A DNA stretch of 64,000 bases from NCBI GenBank assembly GCA_027459785.1, contig DAIDGU010000038.1:31906-95905 (forward strand), given 5' to 3'. The notes beneath the pieces are model-generated. The model saw only the letters and a list, made by a program, of their open reading frames with translations, was not told the origin of the DNA and made no database searches. Below are positions 1 to 8,428 of the stretch, one piece after another (position 1 is the first letter of the stretch; each line of letters begins with the position of its first letter). A program made the position numbers and the translations under genes. This DNA comes from Ktedonobacteria bacterium. Lineage in GTDB: Bacteria > Chloroflexota > Ktedonobacteria > Ktedonobacterales > JACDGC01.

Positions 1-2
1 AG

Positions 3-1301
3 CCGAACTACGGCCAGTTTTTCGTGACAATGTTGCTGGTGGCGCTCGCATTCACTGCCGGCTGGCTGGGCAACAACTTCGCCAACCGCGACTATCCCAC
101 GCCAGCTTCTGCCCGCCCATGGGATAAAGACATCTGGACGGCGTGGAACCTGATCGACACGCAGTATGTCGATCCCTCGGCCATCAATCACCAGAAGATG
201 ACCTATGCGATGATCAGCGCGATGGTCAACAGCTTGGGTGACACAGGGCATTCGACCTTCCTGACGCCGGATCAAGCCAAAGCCGAGAACCAGGCGCTCA
301 ACAACCAGAGCTTCGTCGGCATCGGCATCTATCTGACGCAGATTCAGACGAGCAGCGGATCGGTCATCCTCCTGGAAGCGACCATCCCGAACTCGCCCGC
401 CGCCGGAGCCGGCCTGTTGCCCGGCGACCAATTCCTGACGGTGAACGGCACGAATGTCGTCAACGCCTCGCTGGATCAGTTCAGCACGCTCGTGCGCGGG
501 CCGGCGGGAACGACCGTCACCGTCACGGTGAAGCGGGTCGGCGTGAAGAATCCGCTTGCCTTCACCATCAAGCGTGCCAGCATCACGGAGCAGGTGGTGA
601 ACGGCATCTATTTCGCCCAAGACCATATCGGCTATGTGCAACTGCTGGGCTTCGATGCTGGCGCGGCCAAAGAGTTAGGGCAGGAACTGCAAACTTTGCA
701 GAAAGAGGGCGCGACCGCGCTCATCTTCGACCTGCGCGACAACGGCGGTGGCCTGGTGAATGAGGCCGTCGGCGTCGCCAGCGACTTCTTGCAGCCCGGC
801 CAAACGATTGTGTATGAGAAGGATCGCAGTGGCACCTTGACGCCACTCAAGGTTGATTCCGACTCGACCGTGCCGAAAGGGCTGCACCTGACGCTGCCGA
901 TGGTGGTGCTGGTCAACGGCAACACCGCCAGCGCCTCGGAGATCGTGACCGGCGCGATCCAGGACAACCGCCCCAACGTGCAGACCATCGGCCAGCGCAC
1001 CTTCGGCACGGACACGGTGCTGGTGACGTTCCAGTTGCCTTCCGGCGGCGAGTTGGTGCTGGGCATCCGGCAATACCTGACGCCGAATAAGCGACAGTTC
1101 CGCCCCGGCGTGGGCCTGACGCCCTCGCAGGTGGTCGCGCTGCCGGCCAACGGGTTCCCGCAGTCGCCGCTGGTGCTGAGCGAACTGCACTTGACGGAAG
1201 CCGACGTGCTGGCGTGCAAAGGGGTGAACCCTGATCCGCAACTCATCGCGGCCATCCAGGCGCTCGTCCCCTCGCGCACTTCGACCTGCGCGGGCAAGTA
1301 A
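3..1301 (+). CDS. S41 family carboxyl-terminal processing protease, 5' end cut by window
   Basis: The reading frame is open to the left edge of the window. A GTG at 24 lies inside the predicted membrane segment and has no ribosome site, so the true start is probably upstream. Counting from that GTG, a membrane anchor covers residues 1-20, a PDZ domain about 95-170, and the S41 fold follows with DLRDNGGG (oxyanion region) and NTASASEIVTGA carrying the catalytic Ser and the conserved Glu three residues on. CtpA-type enzymes are membrane-anchored and cut protein C-termini outside the cytoplasm. The oddity is that the catalytic Lys, normally in TFGKGxVQ, is replaced by Thr (TFGTDTVLV), so the canonical Ser-Lys dyad is incomplete. 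The family call is secure; activity is uncertain. Confidence 0.9.
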   Translation, partial: PNYGQFFVTMLLVALAFTAGWLGNNFANRDYPTPASARPWDKDIWTAWNLIDTQYVDPSAINHQKMTYAMISAMVNSLGDTGHSTFLTPDQAKAENQALNNQSFVGIGIYLTQIQTSSGSVILLEATIPNSPAAGAGLLPGDQFLTVNGTNVVNASLDQFSTLVRGPAGTTVTVTVKRVGVKNPLAFTIKRASITEQVVNGIYFAQDHIGYVQLLGFDAGAAKELGQELQTLQKEGATALIFDLRDNGGGLVNEAVGVASDFLQPGQTIVYEKDRSGTLTPLKVDSDSTVPKGLHLTLPMVVLVNGNTASASEIVTGAIQDNRPNVQTIGQRTFGTDTVLVTFQLPSGGELVLGIRQYLTPNKRQFRPGVGLTPSQVVALPANGFPQSPLVLSELHLTEADVLACKGVNPDPQLIAAIQALVPSRTSTCAGK

Positions 1302-1394
1302 CCCCACCCCCTGCTCCCTCCCCATCTGCGGATGGCGAGGGGTGAGCGCGTGAGGCCGGCGGGTGAACCCGCGCCTGGGGGCGTTCCGCCGCGA

Positions 1395-1436
1395 AGGCCA
1401 CCTACGTGGCCTGGATTCAGCCCGTGACGACGGGCT
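1395..1436. repeat. Two adjacent 18-nt hairpin modules of the composite hairpin family
   Basis: Positions 1395-1412 form a 7-bp stem (AGGCCAC/GTGGCCT) with a 4-nt loop. Positions 1419-1436 form a second one (AGCCCGT/ACGGGCT). They follow a degenerate copy of the segment GGCGGGTGAACCCGCGCCT at about 1357-1376. The same architecture recurs near 2577 and 7020, with different but still paired stem sequences. Confidence 0.7.
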
Positions 1437-1501
1437 TCACGGCCATTGGTCCACAGGCGCGTCTTTAGGCACTGGCCCATAGAAAGGATGAAAGAGCGAT
1501 T

Positions 1502-2497
1502 ATGCGGCTGAGCCAAGCCCAGCGGGCGGTCATCATCGGCGCACTGGCGATTGTCGCCGTGCTGGTCGTCGTTTTCGCCGTGATCATTATCGCCGTGCCA
1601 ACGCCGGGGCAGGTGGAGAACGGCACCAGCGCGAGCCAGGCGACGGCCACGCCACGCCGCCCCACCGTTACCCCGACCCCCACCACGCCGCCCGCCACGG
1701 CGGCGCAACTGATGGCGATCTGCGGCTTCGCGCAACAGAGCGTGCAACAGGTGGTGCAGGTGGGCGATCTCGCATTCGCGCAATTGACATTAGGGCCACT
1801 CACGTATCCTGGCACTATGCTGCCGGATGGCTGGTCCACCTCGCAACCGCACCAGACAACGACGAGTGGCATTGGGCCGATGACGGGAACGCCGGCGAAC
1901 CCAGCGAACAGCGAGGCAGGCATGCTTAGTTGGTCGGTCTGCAATGTTTCCGCCACCCATGCCCATCTGTTGCAGCAGGTCGCCTTACGCGTGGTTGCCG
2001 TTACGCCCGATACGAGCCAGCCGGATATTTTTAAGCCTTGCGATGTCGCATTCAATTCACAGACGCGCCAGGGCGGAGATCTCGGCTGTGGGGGTTCCAT
2101 GGCCGGCGGGCCGGATATCTTTCAGGCGACGTGGCCCGCGCAGGTGACGAACGGGACGACCGTTACGATGCCGGAGACGGCGACAGCGAGCACTATCGTC
2201 GGGATCAGGCCGATGTATGGCGCGTTTCCGGTGACGCTCAAGCCGCACACCGCCATCACCATCGGCATCATGATGACCACGCCGCCCCCCGGCCTCTATA
2301 CTTTTGTCCCCGGCGTCGCCATCGATCATCACGCCGCGCCGGTCTTCCCTACGAATGCCAGCGCGCCCGTCTTCCTCGCCGGCAACGCGCACTTCTGGGG
2401 TGGCCAGGGCTGCATGCAGAGCAAGGCGATGCAGGCGCAGATCCCCAAGAGCGGGCCAGTGACCTATTGGGTTTGCCCAGAGCAGTCGGGCTTCTAG
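1502..2497 (+). CDS. Membrane-anchored extracellular protein of unknown function
   Basis: This 331-residue protein has an N-terminal hydrophobic segment at about residues 9-33 and then a Thr/Pro/Ala-rich linker at about 37-68, rich in TPTPTTPP. The remainder is an exported domain with six Cys spread along it. The start ATG follows GAAAGGATGAAAGAG. The layout is typical of a signal-anchored surface protein in GC-rich Gram-positive and Chloroflexota genomes. I do not recognise the exported domain. It lies downstream of the S41 protease, separated by a repeat-containing gap, so co-transcription is not evident. Confidence 0.75.
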   Translation: MRLSQAQRAVIIGALAIVAVLVVVFAVIIIAVPTPGQVENGTSASQATATPRRPTVTPTPTTPPATAAQLMAICGFAQQSVQQVVQVGDLAFAQLTLGPLTYPGTMLPDGWSTSQPHQTTTSGIGPMTGTPANPANSEAGMLSWSVCNVSATHAHLLQQVALRVVAVTPDTSQPDIFKPCDVAFNSQTRQGGDLGCGGSMAGGPDIFQATWPAQVTNGTTVTMPETATASTIVGIRPMYGAFPVTLKPHTAITIGIMMTTPPPGLYTFVPGVAIDHHAAPVFPTNASAPVFLAGNAHFWGGQGCMQSKAMQAQIPKSGPVTYWVCPEQSGF

Positions 2498-2576
2498 AAG
2501 GATGGCGAACGGATTGGGTTTGCAGCGTGCGCGGGAGCCGGCGGTTGAAACCGCGCCTAGGGGCCGATGGCCGCGA

Positions 2577-2594
2577 AGCCCGTCGTCACGGGCT
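2577..2594. repeat. Hairpin module of the composite hairpin family
   Basis: A 7-bp stem, AGCCCGT/ACGGGCT, encloses the loop CGTC. The preceding segment at 2543-2560 (GGTTGAAACCGCGCCTAG) matches the outer arm of the larger element at 6975-7105. Confidence 0.65.
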
Positions 2595-2626
2595 GGAGTA
2601 CAATGTGTGCCAGGTGAAGCAGAAGG

Positions 2627-3865
2627 ATGGCGACGATGACGAACGCGAGCGATCTGCCCGCGCGGCGGTTGCCGCTCATGGGCGTGCGCATCCTTGATCT
2701 GACGCGCCTGCTGCCCGGTGGCTACGCTACGCAATTGCTGGCGGACTGGGGCGCGGACGTGATCAAGGTGGAAGATCCACGGGGGGGCGATCCGGCGCGC
2801 TGGTCGCAGCCGCTTGTGGATGGCACCAGCCTCTACTTCCTGGCGCTGAACCGCAACAAGCGCAGCCTGGCGATTGACCTGAAAGCGCCGGCGGGGCGCG
2901 ACGCGCTGCTGCGGCTGATCGCCACCGCCGATGTGCTGATCGAATCGTTCCGCCCCGGTGTGATGGACCGGCTGGGCCTGGGGCCGGCGGCGCTGCGCGC
3001 CCAGTTCCCGCGCCTGGTGTATTGCGCGATCACGGGCTATGGGCAGGACGGGCCGGCCCAGCAGCGCGCCGGCCACGACCTGAACTATCTGGGCTACGCC
3101 GGCGTGCTGGATATGAACCGCGCCGCGCCCGATCAGCCGCCCGTGCTGCCGCCCGCGCAACTCGCGGATCTCGCCGGCGGCGCGCTGCCCGCCGTGATGG
3201 GCATTCTGGCGGCGCTGGTTGGCCGATCAGTCAGCGGCCAGGGCGACGTTGTGGACGTGAGCATGCTGGATGGCGCATTGGCGCTGCAACCACTGGCGGC
3301 GGTGGTGGCGCTGGCGACGGGTCACGCGCCGCGTCCCGGCCAGCCGCAACTGCACGGCGGCGATCCGGTCTACGGCATCTATGCCACGCTCGATGGTCGC
3401 TATCTGACGCTGGCGGCGCTGGAGCCGAAGTTCTGGGAGCGCTTCTGCCAGCTCGTGGGCCAGCCTGAATGGATTCCGCTGCACGGTGTAGCTGATCCCG
3501 CCCGCCGCGAGGGGCTGCGCCGCGAGATCGCCGCGCTCTTCGCCACGCGCACGCAGACCGAATGGCTGGCGCTGCTGGCCGATGAGGACGCCTGTGTCGG
3601 CCCCGTCCTGTCGCTCAGCGAGGCGCTGGCCGATCCGCAGATCCAAGCGCGCCACATGGTGCAAGCCGCCGACCTGGGAACAAGCGATCTGACCCAGGCG
3701 CTCGCGCCCGTCCCGCGCCTCGTGGAGGCCGCGCCGCCGCCCCAACGCCCGCCGCCCCTGCTGGGCGAGCATAGCGCAGAAGTGCTGGCCGAAGCGGGCC
3801 TGACGCCCGCCGCAATCGCCGCGCTGCACCGCGCGGGGGTGGTGCCGACGACGAAAGTGAGATGA
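2627..3865 (+). CDS. CaiB/BaiF family protein, probable alpha-methylacyl-CoA racemase-type or CoA transferase
   Basis: This is a family III CoA transferase/racemase of 412 residues, the usual length. Characteristic features are GVRILDLTRLLPGGYATQLL at residues 19-38, ADVIKVEDPRGGD, and a GHDLNYLGY block with His150-Asp151. Asp181 lies in LADLAGGALPA. In mycobacterial MCR the catalytic pair is His126/Asp156, about the same distance apart, so a racemase reading is favoured. In formyl-CoA transferases the Asp of this block is the nucleophile, so a transferase role is possible. The start ATG sits after GAAGG; a second ATG nine bases on is an alternative. It stands alone, with no fatty-acid gene beside it. 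Confidence 0.88.
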   Translation: MATMTNASDLPARRLPLMGVRILDLTRLLPGGYATQLLADWGADVIKVEDPRGGDPARWSQPLVDGTSLYFLALNRNKRSLAIDLKAPAGRDALLRLIATADVLIESFRPGVMDRLGLGPAALRAQFPRLVYCAITGYGQDGPAQQRAGHDLNYLGYAGVLDMNRAAPDQPPVLPPAQLADLAGGALPAVMGILAALVGRSVSGQGDVVDVSMLDGALALQPLAAVVALATGHAPRPGQPQLHGGDPVYGIYATLDGRYLTLAALEPKFWERFCQLVGQPEWIPLHGVADPARREGLRREIAALFATRTQTEWLALLADEDACVGPVLSLSEALADPQIQARHMVQAADLGTSDLTQALAPVPRLVEAAPPPQRPPPLLGEHSAEVLAEAGLTPAAIAALHRAGVVPTTKVR

Positions 3866-3924
3866 TCGTACGGTTATACTGCTGTTGCATATATGAATAG
3901 AGTCGTTTTTGGGTCACTATTCCA

Positions 3925-3953
3925 TTGCTGCGAAATAAACCATATGGTATATT
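3925..3953 (+). promoter_or_regulatory. Candidate promoter of the XRE-ImmA/MazF operon
   Basis: A -35-like TTGCTG (3925-3930) and a -10-like TATATT (3948-3953) are separated by 17 bp in an AT-rich stretch. Transcription would begin near 3960, just before an inverted repeat. Confidence 0.5.
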
Positions 3954-3960
3954 GCATGTG

Positions 3961-3994
3961 TTGACAGATGAAGTGATTGGGACTGATTTGTCAA
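3961..3994. promoter_or_regulatory. Candidate operator for the XRE-ImmA regulator
   Basis: TTGACA (3961-3966) and TGTCAA (3989-3994) form a perfect 6-bp inverted repeat with a 22-nt spacer. It lies immediately downstream of the predicted transcription start and upstream of the start codon. That position suits autorepression by the encoded XRE protein. Confidence 0.45.
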
Positions 3995-4011
3995 CGCAAG
4001 GGGGCATGGCA

Positions 4012-5220
4012 ATGGTAGGAGAACGTATCCGGCAGGCGCGGCTGGTGGCTGGCTTGACGCAAGACGAACTGGCACAATGCCTGGCAGTGCAGCAGCAACC
4101 AATCACAAAGGCGGCGCTCTCGAAATATGAACTGAATAAAAGCACACCACCGGCACGAGTACTGATGGCGCTGGCACACGTGCTAGGGGTTATCCCATCC
4201 TATTTTCTCGCTGAGGATGTGGTAGCCATTCAATGGTTAGCGTTTCGCAAACATGCACAATTGCCCCAAGCACGCCAGGATGAGGTGAAAGCTTATGCCC
4301 AGCATGTCGCGGAACAACAGATGGAGCTGACGACGTTGCTCTATCCTGGTGAGCGCCCGCAGTTCCCCACGCCACACCCCGCCACCACCGTGGAAGATGC
4401 CGAACACGCGGCGGAAGAGCTACGGCGCATGTGGGGATTGGATGATAATCCTATCGAAAGCATCACACAGGTGATTGAAGATCATGGCGGCGTCGTGGTT
4501 GGTATTCCTCGTCCCATCGATCACTTCGACGGCATCTCCGGCTGGATCAATCAGGATATCCCCCTGGCCGTGACCGCAACGACCGGCAGCCTGGATCGCC
4601 AGCGTTTCAACGTGGCACATGAGATAGGGCATCTGTTGTTGTGGAATGACAAACAAGACGAGAAAACAAGCGAGACCATCGCCCACCGCTTCGCGGCGTC
4701 GTTCCTCTTGCCTGCACACGCCATCAGGCATGAGTTGGGCGTACATCGCCAGCGTATCGACATCGGCGAACTACGTTTGCTCAAGCAGAAGTTTGGCATC
4801 AGCATGCAGGCGATTATTTATCGCGCTCATGATCTGGGCATCATCACAACCGGCATCTGCGCGAGCCTATTTCAGGAATTCTCGCGCCGTGGCTGGCGCA
4901 AAGAAGAACCCTATCCCTTCATTGGCCATGAGGCGCAACTGCGGCTGAAACAGATGACGTTGCGCGCTTTTGCCGAAAAGCTGATCACGCGCGATTCCGC
5001 CGAGCAACTATGCCCCGGTTGCCTGGCGGATGAGCCGCCGGAGCCGGTGCCAGCGACCGGTCCGCGAGTGCTCATGCAGATGCCCCTGGCTGAACGCAAT
5101 GCGGCGCTAGAAGCATTCGCTGAAGCCTTTGCCGAAGACTACGCGACCAACGAAGAACTCCGTGATTGGACCGCTTTAGACGGCGAACTATGGGATATGG
5201 ACGGTGAAGATTGGGAATAG
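4012..5220 (+). CDS. XRE helix-turn-helix fused to ImmA/IrrE-type metallopeptidase, likely antitoxin or regulator
   Basis: Residues 1-65 form an XRE DNA-binding domain (GERIRQARLVAGLTQDELAQ). Residues about 120-300 are an ImmA/IrrE (DUF955) zinc peptidase with HEIGH at about 203-207, and Glu about 221 in ETIAHRFAASFLLP as a possible third ligand. A C-terminal extension of about 100 residues ends in an acidic tail. ImmA and IrrE cleave repressors; a fused XRE domain would localise such activity at DNA. I chose ATG 4012 because AAGGGGG lies about 8 nt upstream; ATG 4006 is possible. The stop overlaps the next gene, a MazF/PemK-like toxin, by 10 nt, implying translational coupling. The region is less GC-rich than its neighbours, suggesting transfer. 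Confidence 0.9.
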   Translation: MVGERIRQARLVAGLTQDELAQCLAVQQQPITKAALSKYELNKSTPPARVLMALAHVLGVIPSYFLAEDVVAIQWLAFRKHAQLPQARQDEVKAYAQHVAEQQMELTTLLYPGERPQFPTPHPATTVEDAEHAAEELRRMWGLDDNPIESITQVIEDHGGVVVGIPRPIDHFDGISGWINQDIPLAVTATTGSLDRQRFNVAHEIGHLLLWNDKQDEKTSETIAHRFAASFLLPAHAIRHELGVHRQRIDIGELRLLKQKFGISMQAIIYRAHDLGIITTGICASLFQEFSRRGWRKEEPYPFIGHEAQLRLKQMTLRAFAEKLITRDSAEQLCPGCLADEPPEPVPATGPRVLMQMPLAERNAALEAFAEAFAEDYATNEELRDWTALDGELWDMDGEDWE

Positions 5221-5576
5221 CACGGAGCGCCCCTCAGCGCGGGGAGGTTTGGTGGGTGAATCTCAACCCGACCCTTGGCTCAGAGATCAACAAAACGCGA
5301 CCTGCTGTGGTGCTTTCCACGAATCGGCTTGCCAAACTGCCCGTGAGACTGATCGTGCCTCTCACGAAATGGCAATCACGCTTCGCCAGTCGCAATACGT
5401 TGGTGCATATCAAAAGCGCGCCAGCGAATGGCCTCACCAATGATTCCGCCGCCGACCCCATGCAAATGCGCTGCGTCGCTCTCGAACGCTTCACCGGACG
5501 GCTGGGTATGCTCACCGCCGACGAGATCGCCGAAATCGCGCTTGGCGTCGCCATCTGTGTCGAGTATCAGCCCTGA
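5211..5576 (+). CDS. mazF: MazF/PemK-type endoribonuclease toxin
   Basis: The 121-residue protein has the PemK/MazF N-terminal signature QRGEVWWVNLNPTLGSE, then NKTRPAVVLST, VPLTKWQ and a C-terminal IAEIALGVAICVEYQ. Toxins of this family are sequence-specific mRNA interferases held inactive by an adjacent antitoxin. The only usable start in frame is TTG 5211, since a TGA lies two codons upstream, and it is preceded by GGTGAAGA inside the end of the XRE-ImmA gene. There is no ordinary small antitoxin (MazE, PemI, RHH) next to it, so the upstream XRE-ImmA protein is the only candidate partner. Confidence 0.88.
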   Translation: MGIARSAPQRGEVWWVNLNPTLGSEINKTRPAVVLSTNRLAKLPVRLIVPLTKWQSRFASRNTLVHIKSAPANGLTNDSAADPMQMRCVALERFTGRLGMLTADEIAEIALGVAICVEYQP

Positions 5577-5670
5577 GTAATGGGATGAGCTACGTTCTAT
5601 CGGCGTAATGCTCTATCAGCATATCTATGATGCCTATCGCGGTGACGGCCACAGCCTCTATGCCTGAGAG

Positions 5671-6798
5671 CTACGCCACTTTTGGCAGCGGCAGGGTCAC
5701 GGCGTTGCCCAGCGCCTCGGCGACGACGCGGCGCACGCGCGCCTGGAAGCGCGGCGTGGCGAACGTTTCGGCGTGGCGGCGGATGGCATGCGGATCGAAG
5801 TCGGCGTCGCGGAATGTTTGCAGCGCGGCGATCAGCGATGCCACGGTCTGGTCGGGGAAGAGGCTGCCGGTGTGGCCGGGGATGACGGTGGTGAGCGCGC
5901 CGCCCGCGCCATAGGCGATGACGGGCTTGCCGCACGCTTGCGCTTCCACGGCGGCGATGCCGAAGTCTTCCGCGCCGGGGAAAAGCAGCGCGCGGCAGCG
6001 CGCCAGGTGCGCCTGCACGGCGGCATCCGGCAGCGCGCCCAGGAAGGTCACGGTCGGCCCCGCCAGGGCTTGCAGCCGCGCCAGATCGCGCCCCGCGCCG
6101 ATGATCCGCAGCGGCAGCCCCAGTTCTGTGCAGGCACGCACGGCCAGGTCGAGGCGCTTATACGGAATGAGGCGCGCGAGTACCAGGAAGTAAGCCCCAC
6201 GCTGGGATGCGACGGCGAAGCGCTCGACCTCCACCGGCGGGGGGACGACGACCGCCGCGCGATCATAGCACGCCTGAATGCGCGCGGCGACGACGGGCGA
6301 ATTCGCCATGAAGTGATCGACGCGGCGCGCGGTGGCCCGGTCCCAAGCGCGCAGCCGCGCCAGCACGGGCGGCAGCGCCGCGCGGGCCACGGGCGCGATC
6401 TGCTCATCGGCGGCGTAATCCGCGAAATCCCACGCCCAGCGCATCGGCGTGTGGCAATAGCAGAGGTGTGGCACGCCGGGCCGCGTGATCGCCGCCTTGG
6501 CGAAGGCGCTGCTGTCGCTCAGCACCAGATCATACTCGCGCAGATCCATGCGCTCGACCGCCAGGGGATAGAGCGGCAAATATGCCTGGTGGTGGTCCAG
6601 CACGCCCGGCAACCGCTGCATGAAGCTCACGCGGATGTCTAGCCCGCGCAGCCGGGGGACGAGCCGCGCCGGCGCGGCGATGGTGGTGTAGATCGGCGCA
6701 TCGGGAAAAAGGTCGTGCAGCGCCAACAAGACGCGCTCCGCCCCGCCCATCTGGTTCAGGTAATCATGTACCAGCGCCACGCGCGGCATCCGTGCCAT
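5671..6798 (-). CDS. Glycosyltransferase family 4 (GT-B fold)
   Basis: The 375-residue protein begins RVALVHDYLNQMGGAERVLL, the donor/acceptor glycine-loop signature of GT4 enzymes. Near the C-terminus it carries EDFGIAAVEAQACGKPVIAYG, the E-x7-E motif that contacts the nucleotide sugar. It would transfer a sugar from an activated donor to a lipid or polysaccharide acceptor at the cytoplasmic membrane. The start ATG 6798 follows GGGGAAG at an 8-nt distance. It is monocistronic and convergent with the MazF gene. The substrate cannot be read from the sequence. Confidence 0.9.
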   Translation of the reverse strand: MARMPRVALVHDYLNQMGGAERVLLALHDLFPDAPIYTTIAAPARLVPRLRGLDIRVSFMQRLPGVLDHHQAYLPLYPLAVERMDLREYDLVLSDSSAFAKAAITRPGVPHLCYCHTPMRWAWDFADYAADEQIAPVARAALPPVLARLRAWDRATARRVDHFMANSPVVAARIQACYDRAAVVVPPPVEVERFAVASQRGAYFLVLARLIPYKRLDLAVRACTELGLPLRIIGAGRDLARLQALAGPTVTFLGALPDAAVQAHLARCRALLFPGAEDFGIAAVEAQACGKPVIAYGAGGALTTVIPGHTGSLFPDQTVASLIAALQTFRDADFDPHAIRRHAETFATPRFQARVRRVVAEALGNAVTLPLPKVA

Positions 6799-6849
6799 AC
6801 GTCATTCTTCCCCTTACAACCGAGCAAGGCTGAGCAGGCGATTAATGGA

Positions 6850-6950
6850 GTTTTACAAGTAAGCGCGGACACGTTTGCCCGCCGCCCGCAGGGGTTTGTG
6901 TTCCGAGTCGGGGCAATGTGTTTACCGCACAGCCCCCGGCGGGCGGCGAA
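6850..6950 (-). repeat. Partial copy of the TTTTACAA-ended dispersed element
   Basis: The segment starts with TTTTACAA and contains GGACAC. It then carries the reverse complement of the block found at about 16967-17024, with the shared words TTCCGAG and GGGGCAA and the run CAGCCCCCGGCG. The other end is abutted by the composite hairpin element that begins at 6975. Confidence 0.6.
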
Positions 6951-6974
6951 CGCGGGCGGTTGCAGGACGGTGAG

Positions 6975-7105
6975 GACGGCGGGCGGTTGAAACCGCGCCT
7001 AAGCGCCTAACGGCGACGAAGTCCGCCGTCGCGGACTACCTCCAGTCCACGTAGGTGGACTTCGTGGCGGCACGCCCTTAGGCGCGGTTTCAACCGCCCG
7101 CCGTC
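6975..7105. repeat. Composite palindromic element with a 28-bp closing stem and two inner hairpins
   Basis: Positions 6975-7002 and 7078-7105 are perfect 28-bp reverse complements. Inside are two 18-nt hairpins, 7020-7037 (AGTCCGC/GCGGACT) and 7044-7061 (AGTCCAC/GTGGACT). If transcribed or extruded, it would fold as a multi-arm cross. It fills most of the 442-bp gap between the glycosyltransferase and the methyltransferase. It encodes nothing I can see and resembles a miniature palindromic mobile element. Confidence 0.8.
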
Positions 7106-7240
7106 CCCGTCCCCCATCGCCACCCGCCGTCCCCTGCTCGCCGTTTCAGTCACCCCGCTCGTTTAAGTCGCTTTCGCCGAGGTGAGTAATTTTAGGGCTA
7201 CTCCGCGGCCAAGGGGGGCTGGCGCTGTTCAAGGCGGCGG

Positions 7241-8152
7241 CTATGCGCGGTTGGGCCGCTGGCCGAACGCGATGTAGATCGGCAGAATGCCTTGATATTC
7301 GCCGCGCTGCACCTCTGCATCTGCCTGGCTCAGCGTCGCTTCGATCCGCCGTTGATCCAACCCTAATCCTTGCACGAAGGCCGGCATGGCCAGACGATAG
7401 ACACTGGCCATATCCAGCGCCATCAACTGCCCGACGCGCCCACCATATGCGCCGAGCGGTAGGGCATCGCTCCGTTCGTGAACCTGTGTCGCCCCCGCAT
7501 CGCGCAGGAACTTGCCGACCTGGCTGGCCAGTGAGGCGTCGATGTCACGCAAGGCGAAGAGCTGATTTGCCCACATCTCGAGCTGGGTCCACGCCGGCCC
7601 GGCATCACGCGGCACATACGCCTCGACGAGTTCAATCCACCCGCCCGGCGTGGTGACACGCACCAACTCGCGTACCACCTGCGGCCACATGGTAACGGGC
7701 ATGGCAGTGAACATGAAACGCATATGCACATAATCAAAAGCCGCATCCGGGAAAGGCAACGGCTCCAGCGCGTTGGCTTGCACAAAGGTATATGCGCTGG
7801 GCGGCCCCTTTTCCTGCACATCCAGTGGCACGGTAACATCCATACTCGTCACCTGTGCCTGGGGAAATTGCTCCTTCAGCGCTTTCGCCCACACACCGGT
7901 GCCGCCAGCGACATCCAGAATGCGCTGTGGATCCGCGACCGGGGCGAAAACATGGGTGCCGAAATATTCATGCATGGCAGAGTGCTGAAGATCAAGTCGA
8001 TTGGTTTCATGATGATCGTGAGGAACAACATAATGGCTTGCACCTGCCGCCACCGTCTCGCGGCCCGGCACAAAGAGTGGACGCGACTTTGCCGCAACGG
8101 ATGCCGATGGGCCGGCAGCCTTGTTGCGCCGCCACCACCAAAACCAAGGCAT
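7241..8152 (-). CDS. Class I SAM-dependent methyltransferase
   Basis: The 303-residue protein has a short basic/Trp-rich N-terminus (PWFWWWRRNK), followed by a Rossmann methyltransferase domain. ILDVAGGTGVWAKALKEQFP is the glycine-rich motif I. SMDVT, FPDAAFDYVHMRFMF and LVRVTTPGGWIELVE are the later motifs. The start ATG 8152 is chosen because AAAGGAG lies 8 nt upstream; the frame extends 17 codons further without a good site. The substrate is unknown. It is divergent from the two-component pair to its right. Confidence 0.85.
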   Translation of the reverse strand: MPWFWWWRRNKAAGPSASVAAKSRPLFVPGRETVAAGASHYVVPHDHHETNRLDLQHSAMHEYFGTHVFAPVADPQRILDVAGGTGVWAKALKEQFPQAQVTSMDVTVPLDVQEKGPPSAYTFVQANALEPLPFPDAAFDYVHMRFMFTAMPVTMWPQVVRELVRVTTPGGWIELVEAYVPRDAGPAWTQLEMWANQLFALRDIDASLASQVGKFLRDAGATQVHERSDALPLGAYGGRVGQLMALDMASVYRLAMPAFVQGLGLDQRRIEATLSQADAEVQRGEYQGILPIYIAFGQRPNRA

Positions 8153-8428
8153 CACAGATCTCCTTTGCTCACTGGCGCATGCATATCGCAGGGACGACCA
8201 CACGCAAATCGTTCGCCCCTAGCATTGTAGCAGCATCATACAAGGTTCAGCAGCCACGCCACTATCGCACCTTCACCAGCGGTGAGCTAATCTCTTGACC
8301 GATAAGAATTGGCATGTGATAATCATGCTGGAAGCACGCGGCTATGCATTATGGCAGCGGCAGGTTAGCATCTTAATAGCAGAGCGCGACAGTTGCATAC
8401 CGCCCAAAGGAGAAGGGATGGCTTCAGT

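Noticed and set aside
3925..4011. Upstream start for the XRE-ImmA gene
   Set aside because: It would place the promoter -10 and the operator inside the coding region and adds residues not typical of XRE domains.
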